Shown piece after piece: positions 11,901 to 26,900 of a DNA stretch of 64,000 nt. Location: the NCBI GenBank assembly GCA_027886175.1, contig JAJNNQ010000004.1, positions 19,167,501-19,231,500 of the forward strand, written 5' to 3'. A program made the translations under genes and the position numbers. This stretch comes from Phylloscopus collybita (Eukaryota > Chordata > Aves > Passeriformes > Phylloscopidae). The notes beneath the pieces are model-generated. The model was not told where the DNA came from. It searched no databases and worked only from the letters and a program-made list of their open reading frames with translations. How positions within the stretch are numbered: the stretch's first letter is position 1; the number at the start of each line of letters is the position of its first letter.

Positions 11901-14900
11901 CTGGTGTCAAAATGCAGTGTTTCCTGGGATATCCTATGTTTTTGGAGTGCATGGCTGAAGGGTCACAACCAGCTTTCTATCATGCTTTAGCATCTGAGAG
12001 TGTGCTCTCAGAAATGAGTGTGACATCACTGAGATGTGACTTAAAAAGACCTCCCTGATATTCTTGTGCACAAATACATAAAAAGGAGGCTTTTCCCCTC
12101 TTTTTAATTTTCATTTTTAATGAAGGTTTTTAATTCTGGCTATAGCTACAGTTTTCCTAGATTTTAAAACCTCAAACTGAGTTGCACAGATGCTACTCAT
12201 TCTACCAGAGTAGGGGAGGATAAACCTCATGAAATAAAAACAAAGACAAAGATAAATCTATCCAGTTGCCACGTAGTACCTCTTATAAATACATGGATGG
12301 AATCTATTCATCATCTTTATTTTATAAGCAGGTAGAGAGAACCAGGACTTAGAGAGCATCACTCAGGGAGAGGAAACCCTATAGATTTATCTTAATTATG
12401 AAAATATGACAGACACTATCTGACAATAAGTGCAAGTAAGACTGAAAATGAAAGTGATGGACTTCTCTGAATGAAGAATTAGACTTTTATCTGGCATCTT
12501 TCAGAGTTACTGCTTCACAGGCATTTCTATTATCTGTAAGAGTATGAAATCTTTAGAGAACAGGAAGGCAAACAGATTCAGATTCTGTCCCTTTTTTTGT
12601 TGCTATTTCATTCTAAATGACAATTCAAAAAAATACCAAGCCTAAAAAATTGTGAGGGAATTTTTATTTTAAATATGCAGTTGAATTTCATTGGGATTTA
12701 TGGGATCCCAAATTCTGCCTCCTATTTCTTTTTTTAATGGAATTTATTATAGATTCTTCAAAACTTAAAATTAAAACTCATCCTTACTTTCTTAGTCATA
12801 TGGAGTTTTTTTTCCCCTCACTCTGTTCACCAAAGAGGCTCCAGCTGCCTCTGCCTGGTGGAGAATGCCATTATACAACAAATAACTAACAAACTTTTCT
12901 TCCCAGTGAGATAAAGTCTGTTCTGAATGCCTGTACTAGGAAACATCCTACACAAGGATATCATGTCCACTCTCCAGTTACCATTTCTTTTCCAAGTCAA
13001 ACCAGACTAGAGATATTCTCAGGGAAATCCTTCTAATTTCTAATGGAATTAGAATGGAGCACCATTTACAATTCACAGCTCAAAAGCTTCTTTTTTAGGG
13101 CGAATCAGGACATCCCTAATCCAGTCCCAGATCATTTCTGGTTCTGTTCTTGGTTCCCCTCTATTTACGGGTCCCATCTGCTGTTAAAATTCTCCTCTAC
13201 TTAATACCAACACACAGAGATTCCTACACAGAACAAAACCCAAGTTCTCTGTAGTGGTTCATTATATTCATTTTGCTGAAAGGGCAATTGTTCTTTGACT
13301 GTGAATTGTTGAAAGATAATTAAAGAAAATTGTTTCAACTTAATAAAATCTTTTTTTTGTTGGCCACCTAAGAATACTCAGCTTTGTGAAGTGATATAGT
13401 TCCTTTAAATAATGGATAGCAAGGTTAATAGTCCCTAATATGTGGAACAAGTGGTCAATAATTCACAATAGTAATTACTCTGATTTTTTTTTCAAAAAGC
13501 TTGCCTTGCCTTTGTTATGGGGATGTAGCTAACAGAGGCTGAAGACTTCTAAGCCTTATCTTTTGTTCTAGATGTAGTCAAAATAATACAGATGATTTTC
13601 AAATGGTAAGTCTCTGTGTCCTCTGAAATGTGAAAATTTTCTATGACTGTGTTTATCTGACTGTAGGGATTCCAAACAAACTGTCATTAGGTTCTACTGT
13701 GGATAGGCTGGTTAACTTTCTCTTTTAAAAATTTCTTTTTTTCCAGTGAATTTTGGGATGACACCCAACAAATTGTGCTACAAGTGAATGTTGTTCTACA
13801 TTTATCTACAGAATTGCAGATAAACAGATCAACTGGTCAGTAAAAGTTTGTGTGAAGCAACTTCTTCAGGAAGGCAACACAGGAGTCCTCTTCAAATACA
13901 GATCAAGAATTGTCATATCACAGCTCTTTCTTAATTCATTGAATCTAAATCTTGATTTCATATTTTTCCAGTTTATGTAACAGGCACTATGTTGGGTGAG
14001 TCCTTGTTCCTTTTGATGCTTGAACAGTGTTTCATTTCACTTAAATTGAAGATTTCCCACAAAATATTCATTGGCTCCCATCTGGTGTTCCTCAGGCTGA
14101 CTGGTGAGGATGACCAGCACACTTTAGCAGCACATTAATCACGTGTATCTATCATTCAAAGATCCATACATTATAACTTCTACTGCTCAAATGGAGCAAT
14201 TCCCTTCCACTGCTTCACAGCAACCTCCCTCTCCTGAAAAGAGTGTTCAGATCACCATTCCTGAGCTGACAATTCCTTCCCTGCCCAATTAGCAAGGTAA
14301 CTGATCCATTGCACCGCACTTTGATTACACCATTGTGCCAGCAATTAGGGTGGTCTTGTTTCAACTCAGATTTATCCACTCCTGGCTTAACCTGGTGAAA
14401 GAAACCCCAGTGAACAGATGTGAGTAGCAGTGGATCAGCAAAGAGAAGCCTTGATTTTAATGGCCCTAAACACTGGCCTTCAGTCCTAAATACTTAAACA
14501 CTTTTTCTTCTCTAGACATCTGTAGACAACTAGTGAAATAAACGTGTGTGCACACACATCTCTCTGATTACTCAAACCCGAAGTAACTTCTGCCTCAAAT
14601 TTGAGAATTAAACTACAGTTTAATTTGATATAATGCTCAGTTTAGCTTAATGCAACACTTCATTATACAGACACACAGAATTACCTTATTTGATATAACG
14701 TCATAAAAGGTATAATTCTTAGTGTAGCCCACACCAGTTTGGCATGTGGCTGAAAAGATGGATCTCTAACCTGTAGAGAACACTGAAAAATTAAGTAATT
14801 TCAAAATAAATCAATATGGCATTAGATAAAAGAGTGACAGTAATGGAGCTATCTGTAACTCCAGCCGTTCCAGTGACACATGCATTCACAGTTAAACTCC

Positions 14901-15256
14901 CTGTCTCATACTGGCTGAGTTCTTAATGATAACCTGGAATGAAAACCAGATAAATGGACTTTTGTAGAGCTTCATGCATTGACCTTGCTCTGCTTCCCCA
15001 GAAGCCAGTGGTTAGTTTCAGCAGAGAGCAGATCTGCCTGTGCAGCTTGACAAGCCCACCTTAGGGGTGTGCAGAAGAATTTCTGAAAAACAGGAATGAC
15101 CTCATACTCTCCCAGTGGCGCTCAGCAGCTTCAGCTCCTGAGCAAGTGCCATTGCCTCTGATTCCACTGTAAAACAGGAGCTCTCATTCACTATGATAAT
15201 CAAGTTCCAGTGCTTTGAGTCAGTAGAAGTAGGTAATAGAGTGAGCTAAAAGCAGA

Positions 15257-15287
15257 TAATGACCCTCGATCATCACAAGGGTCATTA
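15257..15287. repeat. Inverted repeat, 10-bp arms, 11-nt loop
   Basis: TAATGACCCT (15257-15266) and AGGGTCATTA (15278-15287) are exact reverse complements. AGGTCA-like half-sites in inverted arrangement are widely spaced here, so a receptor site is speculative. Confidence 0.75.
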
Positions 15288-16605
15288 ACTCCAGCAATTT
15301 ACTAAAATACTTCACTTTTTGGTTGTTGTTCAGCACTTGAGATCATGCAAAGATCCTTGGTTGCCTATAAGGCTCCAAATGAATCCTATCCTAGAAAGCA
15401 ATAGGAACCTTTTTTCCACTGATCAGAAAAATAAAATGTGTCAAAGCGCAGTGAGGGACAAACGATTCTGAAATTTTAACCTATGGAATCTCACAGCTGA
15501 AATTAATACAGCAAGATAAGATGGGAAAAGGCAGCAGCAGAATATCACACTGAATTCAAGGCACGGGAAGGAACACACACACAACAAAACAATCTTGAGA
15601 AGGGCACTCCCAGGGAAAAGACCTATCCCCACAAGTATCCAATAATGAAAGAAAACTGGACATAATGAAAATGAACCTCCATTAATATGATTTCCCAAAA
15701 GGTCTTTTCTTTTTTTGTATTAAATTTCAACTCACATGTCCAAGTGAGTGAGAACCCAACTGATTGGTTTCCTGCTAAAGAGCTGCAGATTTGCTCCTGA
15801 TTGAGGAAAATTGTGCGAGACTGAATTGCATTTTTAAAGGTTAGCAGGACACCTTATGCTCTGATATTGTTTGTTGCCATTTCATAGGGCTTTTCCTCTT
15901 GAGGCTTCATCTCCTTTTGTAGTTTTCTTTGAGTGCAAAGCTGTGAATAAATAAAATGCAATACGATGTACAGTATTGCAGCAGAGAGGTCTTTACAGAA
16001 AATCATTCTACTTCTTCATTATACTTTTTCTTGCTTTTTTTTTCCTACAGTAACAGCATGCTATTTCTCCAAACTAGAAGAAAGCAAATTAGATGAAGCA
16101 TTAGATAATAATAACTGTAACTTTGGCTTTCCATTAAAATAGCTTCAAGATGTAGTCTTGAAGAAATCAGCCAAATAAGAAATATTAATAGAAACTCTTT
16201 TTTTTCACGCTTTACCAACATGCAGCCATCCAAAGTAAGTTTTTTTGTCAAATTATCTTAATAGAAACTAGATTAAAATACGGTTTGTGTTGAGGTTGGA
16301 TTTTCTCTATTCCTCCAGTCTTGCATGTGAGTATCAGGACTGTTTAGGAAGGTCCAGGTTGGAAACCTCTCCAGTCTGAAACTGTTATCACGGAGTAAGA
16401 GCAGCTTTGCCTCACCACCCTAAAACACAAACCCTGACAAGACAGGAGCTGTACTTAGGCTGAAAATGTAGTTCAAGTGTCTAGTTAGGCTTTGACATGG
16501 TTCTGGATATCACAACAAATTATTTAATTAATATCACATGGGATAGCAGTTGATGAGATTTGGGATATCTGTCTCCAGCAACAATAAAGACCAATAGACT
16601 ACTGG

Positions 16606-16633
16606 AAAAAAAAAAAAAAAAAAAAAAAAAAAA
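16606..16633. repeat. Homopolymer A28
   Basis: Twenty-eight consecutive A after ATAGACTACTGG. No linked mobile element was recognised. Confidence 0.95.
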
Positions 16634-18340
16634 GGAAAATTTAATTTCAGTATTTCAGTTTTCCCACATCATAAGGCTCTCTTCACCCCTCACAGTGCTC
16701 CTTCCAAAGGAAGAATACATTAAAAACTGCCCAATACACAACAAAATTCCTGGATTCCAGCTAAAGTTATGCAAAGAAACAAGTTTCTTCTGCTTCAAAT
16801 ATTTCAGTGACATTTTGGGGTTTTCTAGATTTAATTTGGATAAAATCCTCCCCCTCAAAGTGCCCACTTCCCATCTTCCCATCACCCTACTTCCAACTTC
16901 TGCTCCTACACTCATGCATAAAGATGCAGCTGTGCCGCTCAGTCTTCCAGAAGTTTCAGGGAAGAGAGAATAGGCAACCAAATGCAATATTTTCCATTTA
17001 TAACCCATCTCAGAACTGTTATCCTGACAAATTATCACTCTTAGTCTAGTTTTTTTTCCAGAAACAGCCCTGGTGGCTTAATCCAAGAGGATCAGAAAGT
17101 CTTTAAAAGCATTATCTCAATTTAGACTTTGTAGTAGTACTCATATGGCAAAATATCAAGTGTTTTCTGAAAGAAGTTCTCTGTGGACTGCTTGTCCCAA
17201 AATGTTCTGCGGCAAGTGATGGATCAGAGAACAGGGACAAGGCTCAGGACAATAATGCCTCTGCCTTTTGCACATGACATGATTTCTACCTGGTGAGGAT
17301 GTGTTGCCACAGGGAGTGCCCCAGGTTTCCCTGGCAGACCCCACTGCCACGAGTGCCAGCACAGCACAGAGGGCGTGGCATTCCCTCCAAAGGTTGGATG
17401 CTAGCATAGCAAACAAAATCATGTGTGTTGGCATTGGTGAACTTTGCAAAAAAAAAAGAAAGTGCTTACACCATCCCCTGCCCTGAAGACAACATTTCTC
17501 ACTCTCTCCTGATTCATGGTTTTCAGTTTGCAGGAATGAACCAGGATCCACTGCAGTGTGTCTGAGGCATATGCCTCCTCAGTAAATCTCTCCAAAACCC
17601 CTGTTCCTTTCCTGGTCGTGTTTACACTGGTTATAACTGGTATGCCAAACAAACAAGCAGAATGAATGTGCTTGCATTTTTGTCACCTGATGGCAAAGAG
17701 TAAAGCAGGTGAATCAAACTGGTGGAAATACATATAGAAAAAGGATGTAATGAGGAGAAATTAATGGTAAGAAATATGATCACTAGAACAGCATATCAAT
17801 TGTTTATTCTAGAGAAATAAGAGGAAATGTATCAAAGGATTTAATCTCTCTCTACACAGTAAAATTTACTCATATTTCAAACAATTTTGAACCTACATGG
17901 AACAAGCACCCTAACATTAGAGTCAATGAGGGTGAAAATATCTGAGTACAATATTTTCACGAACTTTGAAAACTCCTCTCTATGCTATCTCTCTTTTAAT
18001 TGCCTCAACTCCTTCTAACCGAGAGCAATCTGCCTACAGGACTGAAGGTCACGGCTTCAAAATGTTCTCAGCCTTGTGAGCCCTAGTTTTTAAAATTATT
18101 TTTGTATTAGATTTCAGAAACCATCTTACTCAGCCTAAGCTATCTAAAAGCCAAGTGTTCACAGAGTTACCTCCCACAGGACCTAGAGGAAAGAGATTAG
18201 AATGACTCACTGCAGCTTGTGTGAGCTTGAGGCAGCTACAGCAGTGGTTCTGTATATCTCTCTGTATTCTCTCTCTATGATTCTCTCTGCCTTCACCTCC
18301 TACAGAAGAAATGAATTCCAACTTCAGTTCTTCATTAAAA

Positions 18341-18357
18341 TATATATATATATATAT
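18341..18357. repeat. TA microsatellite
   Basis: About eight TA units. Small open frames with alternating Tyr/Ile across it are artefacts. Confidence 0.9.
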
Positions 18358-19434
18358 TTCTGTTACCTTTACAGCCATTTAAAACGGAAATTATTATCAC
18401 TTGGAAGAAATCACACTGAATGTCTGCCCTCCACATCCAGTGTTACATAATCCCAAGTGAATGGTAGGGCTGTAGGTGCTCTGCTTATCCTCCCTTCCCA
18501 GGCTTCAGTGCTCTGACAGGAGATATCCAGGCCTGACACAACAGCTTCCCTGATCCCCCCATCAGCCACTCTGCTCTAAATGTGCAGAAGACAATAAAAG
18601 GAACCTAAAGATGGTAACAAATACCACATCACCTCAGCACTTTGCAGCACTTCTGCTAAAATATTCTCAAAATGCAAAAAAATTCTCAAGTGTGAGAGCG
18701 ATTTGGTCTGACCATTGCTTTGGTGAGATCACACCAACACCTGGACATGGCTCCACAAACCCCATGGGATACAGCCAATGCAGTTCTGTCTCTCATTAGG
18801 AAAACCCCAATCATCCTCAACCACACACTAAACAGCGAGGTGACAAAATTCAGTCTCCTTTTATTTTCTTTGCTGTTTACATAGTAAGGTTGGGGATTTC
18901 CATCCCCACCTATCTGCTTTTGGATACCCTCTCAAAAAACTATGCCCATATGTCCTATGGATTCACCTTTCCTTCTCACCCTCCTGGTTACAGCTGGTGG
19001 TGTGCTGACCGACGAGGTTTTGAAGTTGTCATTTGTCTCTGTAGTTCAACAGTTATTGGTTGACCCAGCTGTAAAGATTTAAGCTGGATCAACCAGCCTC
19101 TCCTTTTCAAAAACAAAATTGCTATTAAGCCTTTCTGACCTTTTATCTTTTTCTTCCAATCTCAGGACACAGGATGGCTAAAGGAAAAACAATTACAAAA
19201 AAAAGAAAATCCATACAAAGCTTACAACAGCATCCAAGTCATGGAACACAAACAGTGTAAGCCAGTCTTCCACAATCCCTGTGAAAGATTATGATTATGA
19301 GAATTCCCATCACTGAAGATTTTTTTTTGATTAGAAGTGGAACACCCTATTCCAGCTCCTCATTCTCCTTCCTAAATAACACCCTAGGCAGAAAGCAATT
19401 AAAAATTAACAGCAGACTGTTATCCTGCCTTGGG

Positions 19435-19661
19435 AAAAAAACCAAACAAACACACACAAAAAAACCTCAACCAAACAAAAGAAAACACACACACCAAAAA
19501 ACCCCCCCAAAAAACCCCAAAAAACACCCCCCCCACAACAAAAAAACCCACAAAAACCAACCAACCAACCAAAACCAAAAACAAAAGAAAACCAAACAAA
19601 CAAAAAACCCAAACAAAAAAAACCCCAAAATACAAAAAAGCCCCAAACAAACAAAAACCCC
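19435..19661. repeat. A/C tract, 227 bp
   Basis: Only five of 227 bases on the plus strand are not A or C (T at 19467 and 19631; G at 19481, 19587 and 19640). It contains runs of seven or more C, (CCAA)n and (CAAA)n. Overlapping open frames are compositional artefacts. Confidence 0.95.
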
Positions 19662-20618
19662 TAGTCATTGACCCCATCATATAAAATTAGCACACGCCAA
19701 CTTTTGCTTCATTGTACCAAATCTGATTTTGTCTCTCATGGAACCCAGTATTTCTGAGATGTATAAATTAAAAGTGACTTGTCAGACACTTTCTCTTCTG
19801 GAAATAATTTAAAAACAAACAACAAACAAAATTAGTTCCACTGAAATGAGTTCAAATGCTACAGAATTCATTTGGAATGACAAGTTATACAGATTTATCC
19901 ATAAGGTTGTGACATCCATTGGTAATTTTTAATTTATTAATAGAGTATTCTGTGTTTGAATATGAAAGAAATTAGTCTAATTTTTAATTTTTTTTTTTGA
20001 TCAGATGAGAAGGAACTGAATTCAAGGTTCGTATTTCAGCACAGGGTGTTCTAAACTAAATACCTCCATTAAATACAGATCTACAGTCTTTAAACCTGCC
20101 CGGTGGAAAATAAAGAATAAGTGACATTTTTCATCAGGATTTTATCTTGATAAGAAGTCCTTTTTGCAGATATATTTTATATTCATTATGTTTCTGTAAC
20201 AGCCTCTGCATCTCCAGTGTTATCAAACCCCAGCAGAATCTTTTCATCTTAACAATACAAAACTAGACTTTGTGTTCTCAACCCTGTTATCCCCAGATCA
20301 TCAATATAAAATATTTGATTGACACAGGGAGAGGCAAGCCATTTCTGATTAAATCTGAGCTTTTATTTGGCCTGGTTTCACAAGGAGAGAAGGCTCTCTC
20401 TCTCTGCTATGACACGTCAGACTTTGTCTGGCCATTGTCTTTTTTGCAGGCCATTGGACAGCTATTCTCAGGAATAAGTGCAGGTAGGGTTCAGGTGGGT
20501 TCTACAACTGTGGCTTTGATGAGTTCCTGCAGTTTATGAAGCAGACAGCTTGTGGGTCTCACTCATTTTCAAAGGAGACAACACTAAACAAGTTATTCAG
20601 CCCCACAAAGGAAAATTG

Positions 20619-20648
20619 ACGTGTTTGACACTACCCAATCAAACACGT
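20619..20648. repeat. Inverted repeat, 10-bp arms, 10-nt loop
   Basis: ACGTGTTTGA (20619-20628) and TCAAACACGT (20639-20648) are exact reverse complements. No T-run or gene end adjoins. Confidence 0.75.
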
Positions 20649-20773
20649 GAGATCTCATCAAAACGGGAGCTGATTTCTACTATTTTTAATTTTATTTCCA
20701 TGTGATGTCCACTGTAATTATACATGAGTTTTGGAAGGTAATGATACATCAGTTCCTATTAAAAATTCCTGTA

Positions 20774-20922
20774 TTGTTTGGTTGTGGGGTTTTTTTTTGT
20801 GTGTTTTTTGTTTGTTGGTTTGGTTTGGTTTTTTGTTTTGGTTTGGTTTGGTTTTTGTTTTGGTTTTTTTTTTGTTTGTTTTGTTTTGTTTTGTTTTGTT
20901 TCTTTCTCTTTTTTTTTTGTTA
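20774..20922. repeat. T/G tract, about 149 bp
   Basis: From 20774 to 20901 every base is T or G, with (GGTTT)n, (TTTTG)n and GGGG. The last 20 bases add a few C. It is the only long tract of this kind with T/G on the plus strand. Confidence 0.93.
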
Positions 20923-23900
20923 AAGAAAAGGTCCTCGATAGATTTGGGAGCTCAGCCATTTAACCATGAGGTCTAGCATTTTCATTTTCTTTTTGGCATT
21001 TTAGATACAGGGCAATAGTTTATTAATGTAGTTTTACACTACATTTAAATGGAAAAATGTAACAAAATATATGGAGTAAGTGTTGTCAGGAACTTTTTTC
21101 TTTGTAGTTTTGATGGGGAAAAATAAAATTATTTCAACAGAAATTTTCAACAGAAATGTTGGAGTTTCAATAAAAAGAAATAAAGAAAAATAGCATATTT
21201 AAAAGAACATTAATTACATTAAGCAACAGAAAATGTCTGAAAAACATTTGAGTTATAACAGCCATTCTACTGCAGAGGCATAAAAATAATCTACAGTCAC
21301 AAAAAAAAAAAAAGGAAAGGGCATCAATGTGAATTATATCCTGCAAATAATCATTAAAAAGATTTGGTTTGCTCCACTTTCATTTTTTTTTCCTATTTAA
21401 ATATAAATTAAATGTATCTAATATAATTTTAAATTTTAATGCTTTTGCCCCCTTTTAAAACATAAATATGCTTATTCCTAAAGGGACTGTAGATGACACA
21501 GGGAAGAGTTTTAACATAGAACACAGTAGCTGACTTTGAAGTATTCTCCACTTTGCCACGGAGAAAGAACAAACCCTTGGAACTTTTGATGTGTAAAAAT
21601 GGATTGTGCATGAAGATTCTGTTTGTGGGACATGGACAGATTTCACTCAAGCAGTGAATGCCCTCAGAAAATAAAGCTCCAAAGGGGCTTTGTTTTTTCA
21701 TGACAAAATTTCAGATTCTCTCATCTATCTCAAGAAAAATTATGTTCTTCACGAGTAAGATTAGTGCAGTTCATTGTATAAAATTCCACAGTTATCATAT
21801 CCTCATGTGAATTTAATAAAGCTCAGCCTTAACAGCTCTTGAACAGCAGCCAAGCATTTGATTTGTTCTATTTCATTTTATTCATTCAAATGCATCTTGC
21901 TCCCATCTGGAATAATAAAAACAAACAGTTCAAGGAGTTATTGTGTTAAAAAGGGGCAATGAAATAATGGAATATCCTCTTCCAACCCCCCTCTCCTAAC
22001 TCTGGCTGTTTGATATCCATTTCAGAACTCATGTTGCCGTTTCCTAATTCTTCAAAGACAGCCTGTAAGAGGATTGTCAGGACAGATGTTGGAGCCCTCA
22101 CACAACTGAGCACATGCTGTCTTAGCCATGCTCAGTGTTTAAAGCCAAACTACTGTAACTAATAAATCATGCTTGGGAGCTGAAAGCAGTTCATTGTATA
22201 TCTTGTATACAGGAAGCATCAAAAGCCTTTTTTTTTTTTTTTTTTTGCCTCCAATTACATTTTCCTGGTTTAATTGCTCCTGACAGAATTATTCCTGTCT
22301 GCTTTTAATATCCAACCTCCAAGATAAGTTTCTGAAGAGTTTTGGTGAGCTCATTGTGAGTAAAGCAATCAGGATTGTGTCAACTTCTCAGGGCTTCCAC
22401 TGCAACTAGGGGAAATTCAAATAAAAACTCACAATATATTTATAAAATAAAGATGAATACAAAAGTCCATGAGCCATAAAAGTGAGCAGCAAACAGTGTA
22501 ACCAGGGGGCTCACCCCAAAAATGCATACAAATAGATATATTTAAACTATTCACAGCTGTAAGTAATTTGTATTCATTGGATATTTATACATGTGGGTAG
22601 TGGATTCATAAAGACAATTAAGATTCTCATTTCAACTCAAACGCCTCTATACTCTTGAGGAGCCTGAAATATTAGAACTCAGCTGAACAAGACCCAAAGA
22701 AAACTATCTGAAAGAACCTGGTTTTGAGTCCCATGATTGGAGTGACTTTCACAGATCCCTTGGAAGCTGAATTATTCTTCAATTCTATGATCTTTAAGAA
22801 TTCTGATGTGAGAAAAAAGATGTATATTGTGTGACTCACCAACATACCCTAAATGGTTATAATATGTTGTCCAAGGTTTACCCCTGTGATACTAATTACT
22901 TTGGTTATTAGTTATCAAATGTCAGATTGACACAACACCAATTGCAAGATATTAGAAATGTCTGGATTCTTGCACATCACCCCCCTCACCATATATATTA
23001 TATATTAATATAAAAAAAGGAAAATCTAGCAATAAGAAAATCTTAAACCACCCATTAAAGACAAGAAAACAAGAATCTCAGTGTTAGAGCATATATGTAT
23101 TATGCTCCAACATAGAAGAACAAAGATAGTCTTTGATGGAAAGGAAATGAAGTAACTTGGGTTAAAATCTGGCAAAAGTGATAAAGCACAGAAATGCCCT
23201 TACCATAAACCTGATGAAGAAAGGGAATGAATCAGGGAAGATCATTTAGCAGGGACCGATTTACAGCTTTGGCTGTACAAGTTTCTTCAAATGCATTCAT
23301 CAAATACTCCAGCCTCTTGTTTGCAAAATCAGTAGGCTTGATGATTCCCTCATGTGTAAGCAAACACCAATCTGTTTATCCTTTTATTTTTTTTTTTTTT
23401 TTTTTTTAATTAGTCACAATGTCATTTTGCTAGATTAAAAATCTGCTTCAGGCCATTGAAAAATCCCTTCAGCCTCTTGCTTCTAAACAGCAGGAAATGT
23501 CTTCCAACACTGGCTTATAAAGAAAACCAGAAAAGTTTTAGAAAATTACCTTATGCCTTTGTTTGTATATATGTATCTATATACGTGTACAAGCTGCTAC
23601 AACACATAAAATAAGAATTAAAAAGGTAAGCAGTGTGTCTAATGAGACACTTCTGAAAAATACTAGAGACCTGTATTCGGATAGACTAGCTTACTGCTAT
23701 TTGAAGGAGGAAAAACTGAGATTTTTTTGAAGGATTTTTAGTAAATCCCTTGTTCCCGCTCAGGTGCAGAAAATTTTACAGATCAAGGTGACTTAGCACG
23801 GACTGTGAGCAGTGAATGCAGCAGTGCTGATCACTGCTGCTAATAACAACACCTCACACACCTTTCCAAGTGGCAGCAGCTCTTATCCAGAGCTCTCACT

Positions 23901-26900
23901 GAGCTCAGAGTTCAGCACGAGTAGGGAGAAACACTTCTTGTATGAATTGCAGTTGTTTGGGCTTCTAACTTTGAAATCAATAGCAATCAAAATCTCAGCA
24001 GGCTGGAGAAGTTGTCGCTTCCATTCTGCTAAGCTTGAGAACATAATCCAATGTTTTCCTCCCCTCTTGAAGTTTTGTTTACAAATAGACATTTAGACAA
24101 AAAGCCCTTTTCCACCTTCAGTGTGATTCCTTGATGTGTTGGTTACAGATAGTTTTATGTTAAATGCATCCAAAACCAGAAATTTTGGAAAAGAGATGAC
24201 AGAAGGTAGAAAATATTTAGGCTTTCATAGTGTATAATTTAAAATCTCTGTACCTATGTGTTTAGATAGTTATAATAACTGGGTAATAGCAACCAAAAGC
24301 ACTTGCTTTTAAATTTATTTTAATGCATTTCAAGAAATATAATGCAAAAAAAAAAAAAAAGAAAAAGCTAGAAGTAGTTTATTGTTATTCAAAAACTGTA
24401 ATTTTACATCAGGTAAGTTTAATTTTTTTTTAATCAATCGTTTGGTACCATCTTGAGGAATTAAAACAGTTTCTTCTAGCTGAATAGCAAAGAAAAGTGT
24501 ACCATATTTTTTTCCAAGTCTGAGTTTTCTTCTTCACTTCCAGCTCCAAACACACTCTTTTTAAAAGGGAGGGAAACAAATCTACAAAAATCAGTCAACA
24601 ATACAATAAAGACACCTTACCTTTCAATCCCAATAAACCTGATCTGAATCACTTTTCAACCCAGATATGAATACACATCTACGTGTTCAGATACATTCAG
24701 AGTTAGCAGCAGCAATCTGCTGCTTTTATCCATAATGGATCAATACTAATGCAATTAATAAAGTATGTGACTTAAATGTGACTTAAAACTGCATCTGCAA
24801 GGATCTCTGATGTGGTACTTAGGACTTTGATTCAATTACTCACCACAATAATAATTATAGACAAAAAAGATCTTCCTTTCCCCTCAGCCCTTTCCACACT
24901 AAGTCTTGCACACTGTCGTGTCCTTGTTTGTGCAGACCCTGGCCAAGTTTGGTTATCAGAAAATCACAAAACTTTGAGTAATTTCCAATTACTCAAACCC
25001 CCCAAACATTCAAAGGAAAGGACTTTCCAAATTCCAGTCACCCATCTGAGATTCACTTGCTTGTCTGAAATACACATGCCCAAGTGTCTAGAAAAGACCA
25101 GAATTAGCCCCCTGTTAGTTTCTTTTTCATACAAGAGAGAGGGAGGAAAACCATCAGCACATGGATGGTGTAGATCCAGACCTAGGAAGAGTATTTTTGT
25201 GGGCGAAAACCTACTATTGGAGGCTTTCAGATCCCAGCCCAGGAGAAAACGGGGAACAGGAGCAGAGGGCACTTCATCCATCCGACAGCCATGGAACTTC
25301 TCTTAGGAAAGGATGAAAACAATGCTGAGAGCCACAGACCAAAATTCAGCTCATAATTCTCGGCTGGAATTCAGCGATGAGAAATCAAACCTCATACCTC
25401 TGATATCATCATTCAGCTTTTATTGGAAATAAGTGATTTTAGCCTGAATGAACACCTTCCTTGGAAATGAGAACACCAATGAATAAAACCTATTTCAAAG
25501 TTTGCAAAAAGTAAATAATACCTCTGAAAAATTCCTGATATCACACTGAATATCCATCTCTATACATATAAATAACTGATTTTGATTTACATGTGTCTAT
25601 TTATGAAATAAGCAGAAGCTCACAATTTGGAGAAAATACAAAAATGTCAATTTGTTACATTTTCAGTGGTAAAATTTAAGAATATGAGTCTATTTAGTTG
25701 GAAAAATTGTATTTTAGAATACTGAGAGACAGTATCAAAATGAGTAAAACAACCTAGTGAAAGAATCATAGCACTAAAATTCAAAACTGCACTTTTCATA
25801 TTTGTATCCTAAACTCCAAATCATCACGAGTCATCTTCTCAGATATTGAGAACCCAGTACATTCTCAGAAGGGAAGACAAATCTTCCCAAAAATCAAATA
25901 ATGTGGCAGATTGAAATCCTTAGAGCCTGGCTATTTTTCCACAGCAAGAGATATTGGGACGGGCACATCTCTGCAGCTTCAGTCTGTGCAATATTTACTG
26001 CCTATAGCCTTTGCTAATTGAATGTGTGATAAATGTGTATAGACACCCTCAAGCTCCCTGTATACACAGGCAAACAAAAATACATACAGGGACAGATATA
26101 AACACTCACATGTGCATGGGAACACCATTGGAAACTGTGTAACTCTTGGAATCCCTGCTTAGATTTCTCTGTAAAAAATTGTTGACAAAAGGAATGTGCT
26201 GCTAAAAAGCGTATGAGGTTTTTCAAAGAGGCATATTTCTTTATCTTTCTTCTTGCAAAGCTTACATGTGGTTAGAGTTACTTAATAATCATAGCTCCTA
26301 AACTGGGAAAAATACCAGTTTCTCTAGAGGCTTGGTGGTGTGCATGCTTTAAGCAAACAGGACAGAGGTGTATTTAAAAACAGTGCTTCTCCAGAAGGTA
26401 CGCAAATATAATCGTCAAACCAAATTTATTTTAGAAATAGATAAATAAGACATAAAAGGAACAGTGCTCAGTAATTCAATATGAAAGCAAAAATATATAT
26501 TCAAATAATTTGTTAAAAAGGTTTTACAAATAATACGTAAGACCAGGATACACCATAAATATATGTTTTATGGCAAAACGGGAAATCACCGTAAAAGTGT
26601 AACAGTAACAAAAAAAAAAACAACACAACACCCTGCAGCATTACAGTTTATGTTAAAAATACAATTCTATTTACATCACAAACCATCTTTGTTCCTGACA
26701 GCCCCCTACTGCCCTTTAGAAATCCCCCATTCAGTTGAACTCAGAAGGATTTAAATCCCCCAAAGTTCCTGCAGTGCCTTGCTTGCTCTTGGGGTTGTTT
26801 GAGGTTGGGTGGGAGGGAGCTTTGGTAGACACACAAATCCATAAGAATTCCATAATAATTGGCAACACAGCACTGGATGCAACCAGCTCATCTGAGAGCC

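Noticed and set aside
22768..22800. TTCAATTCTATGATCTTTAA, resembling the ATTCTATG repeat at CR1 3' ends
   Set aside because: Too short, and no adjacent CR1 sequence is recognisable.
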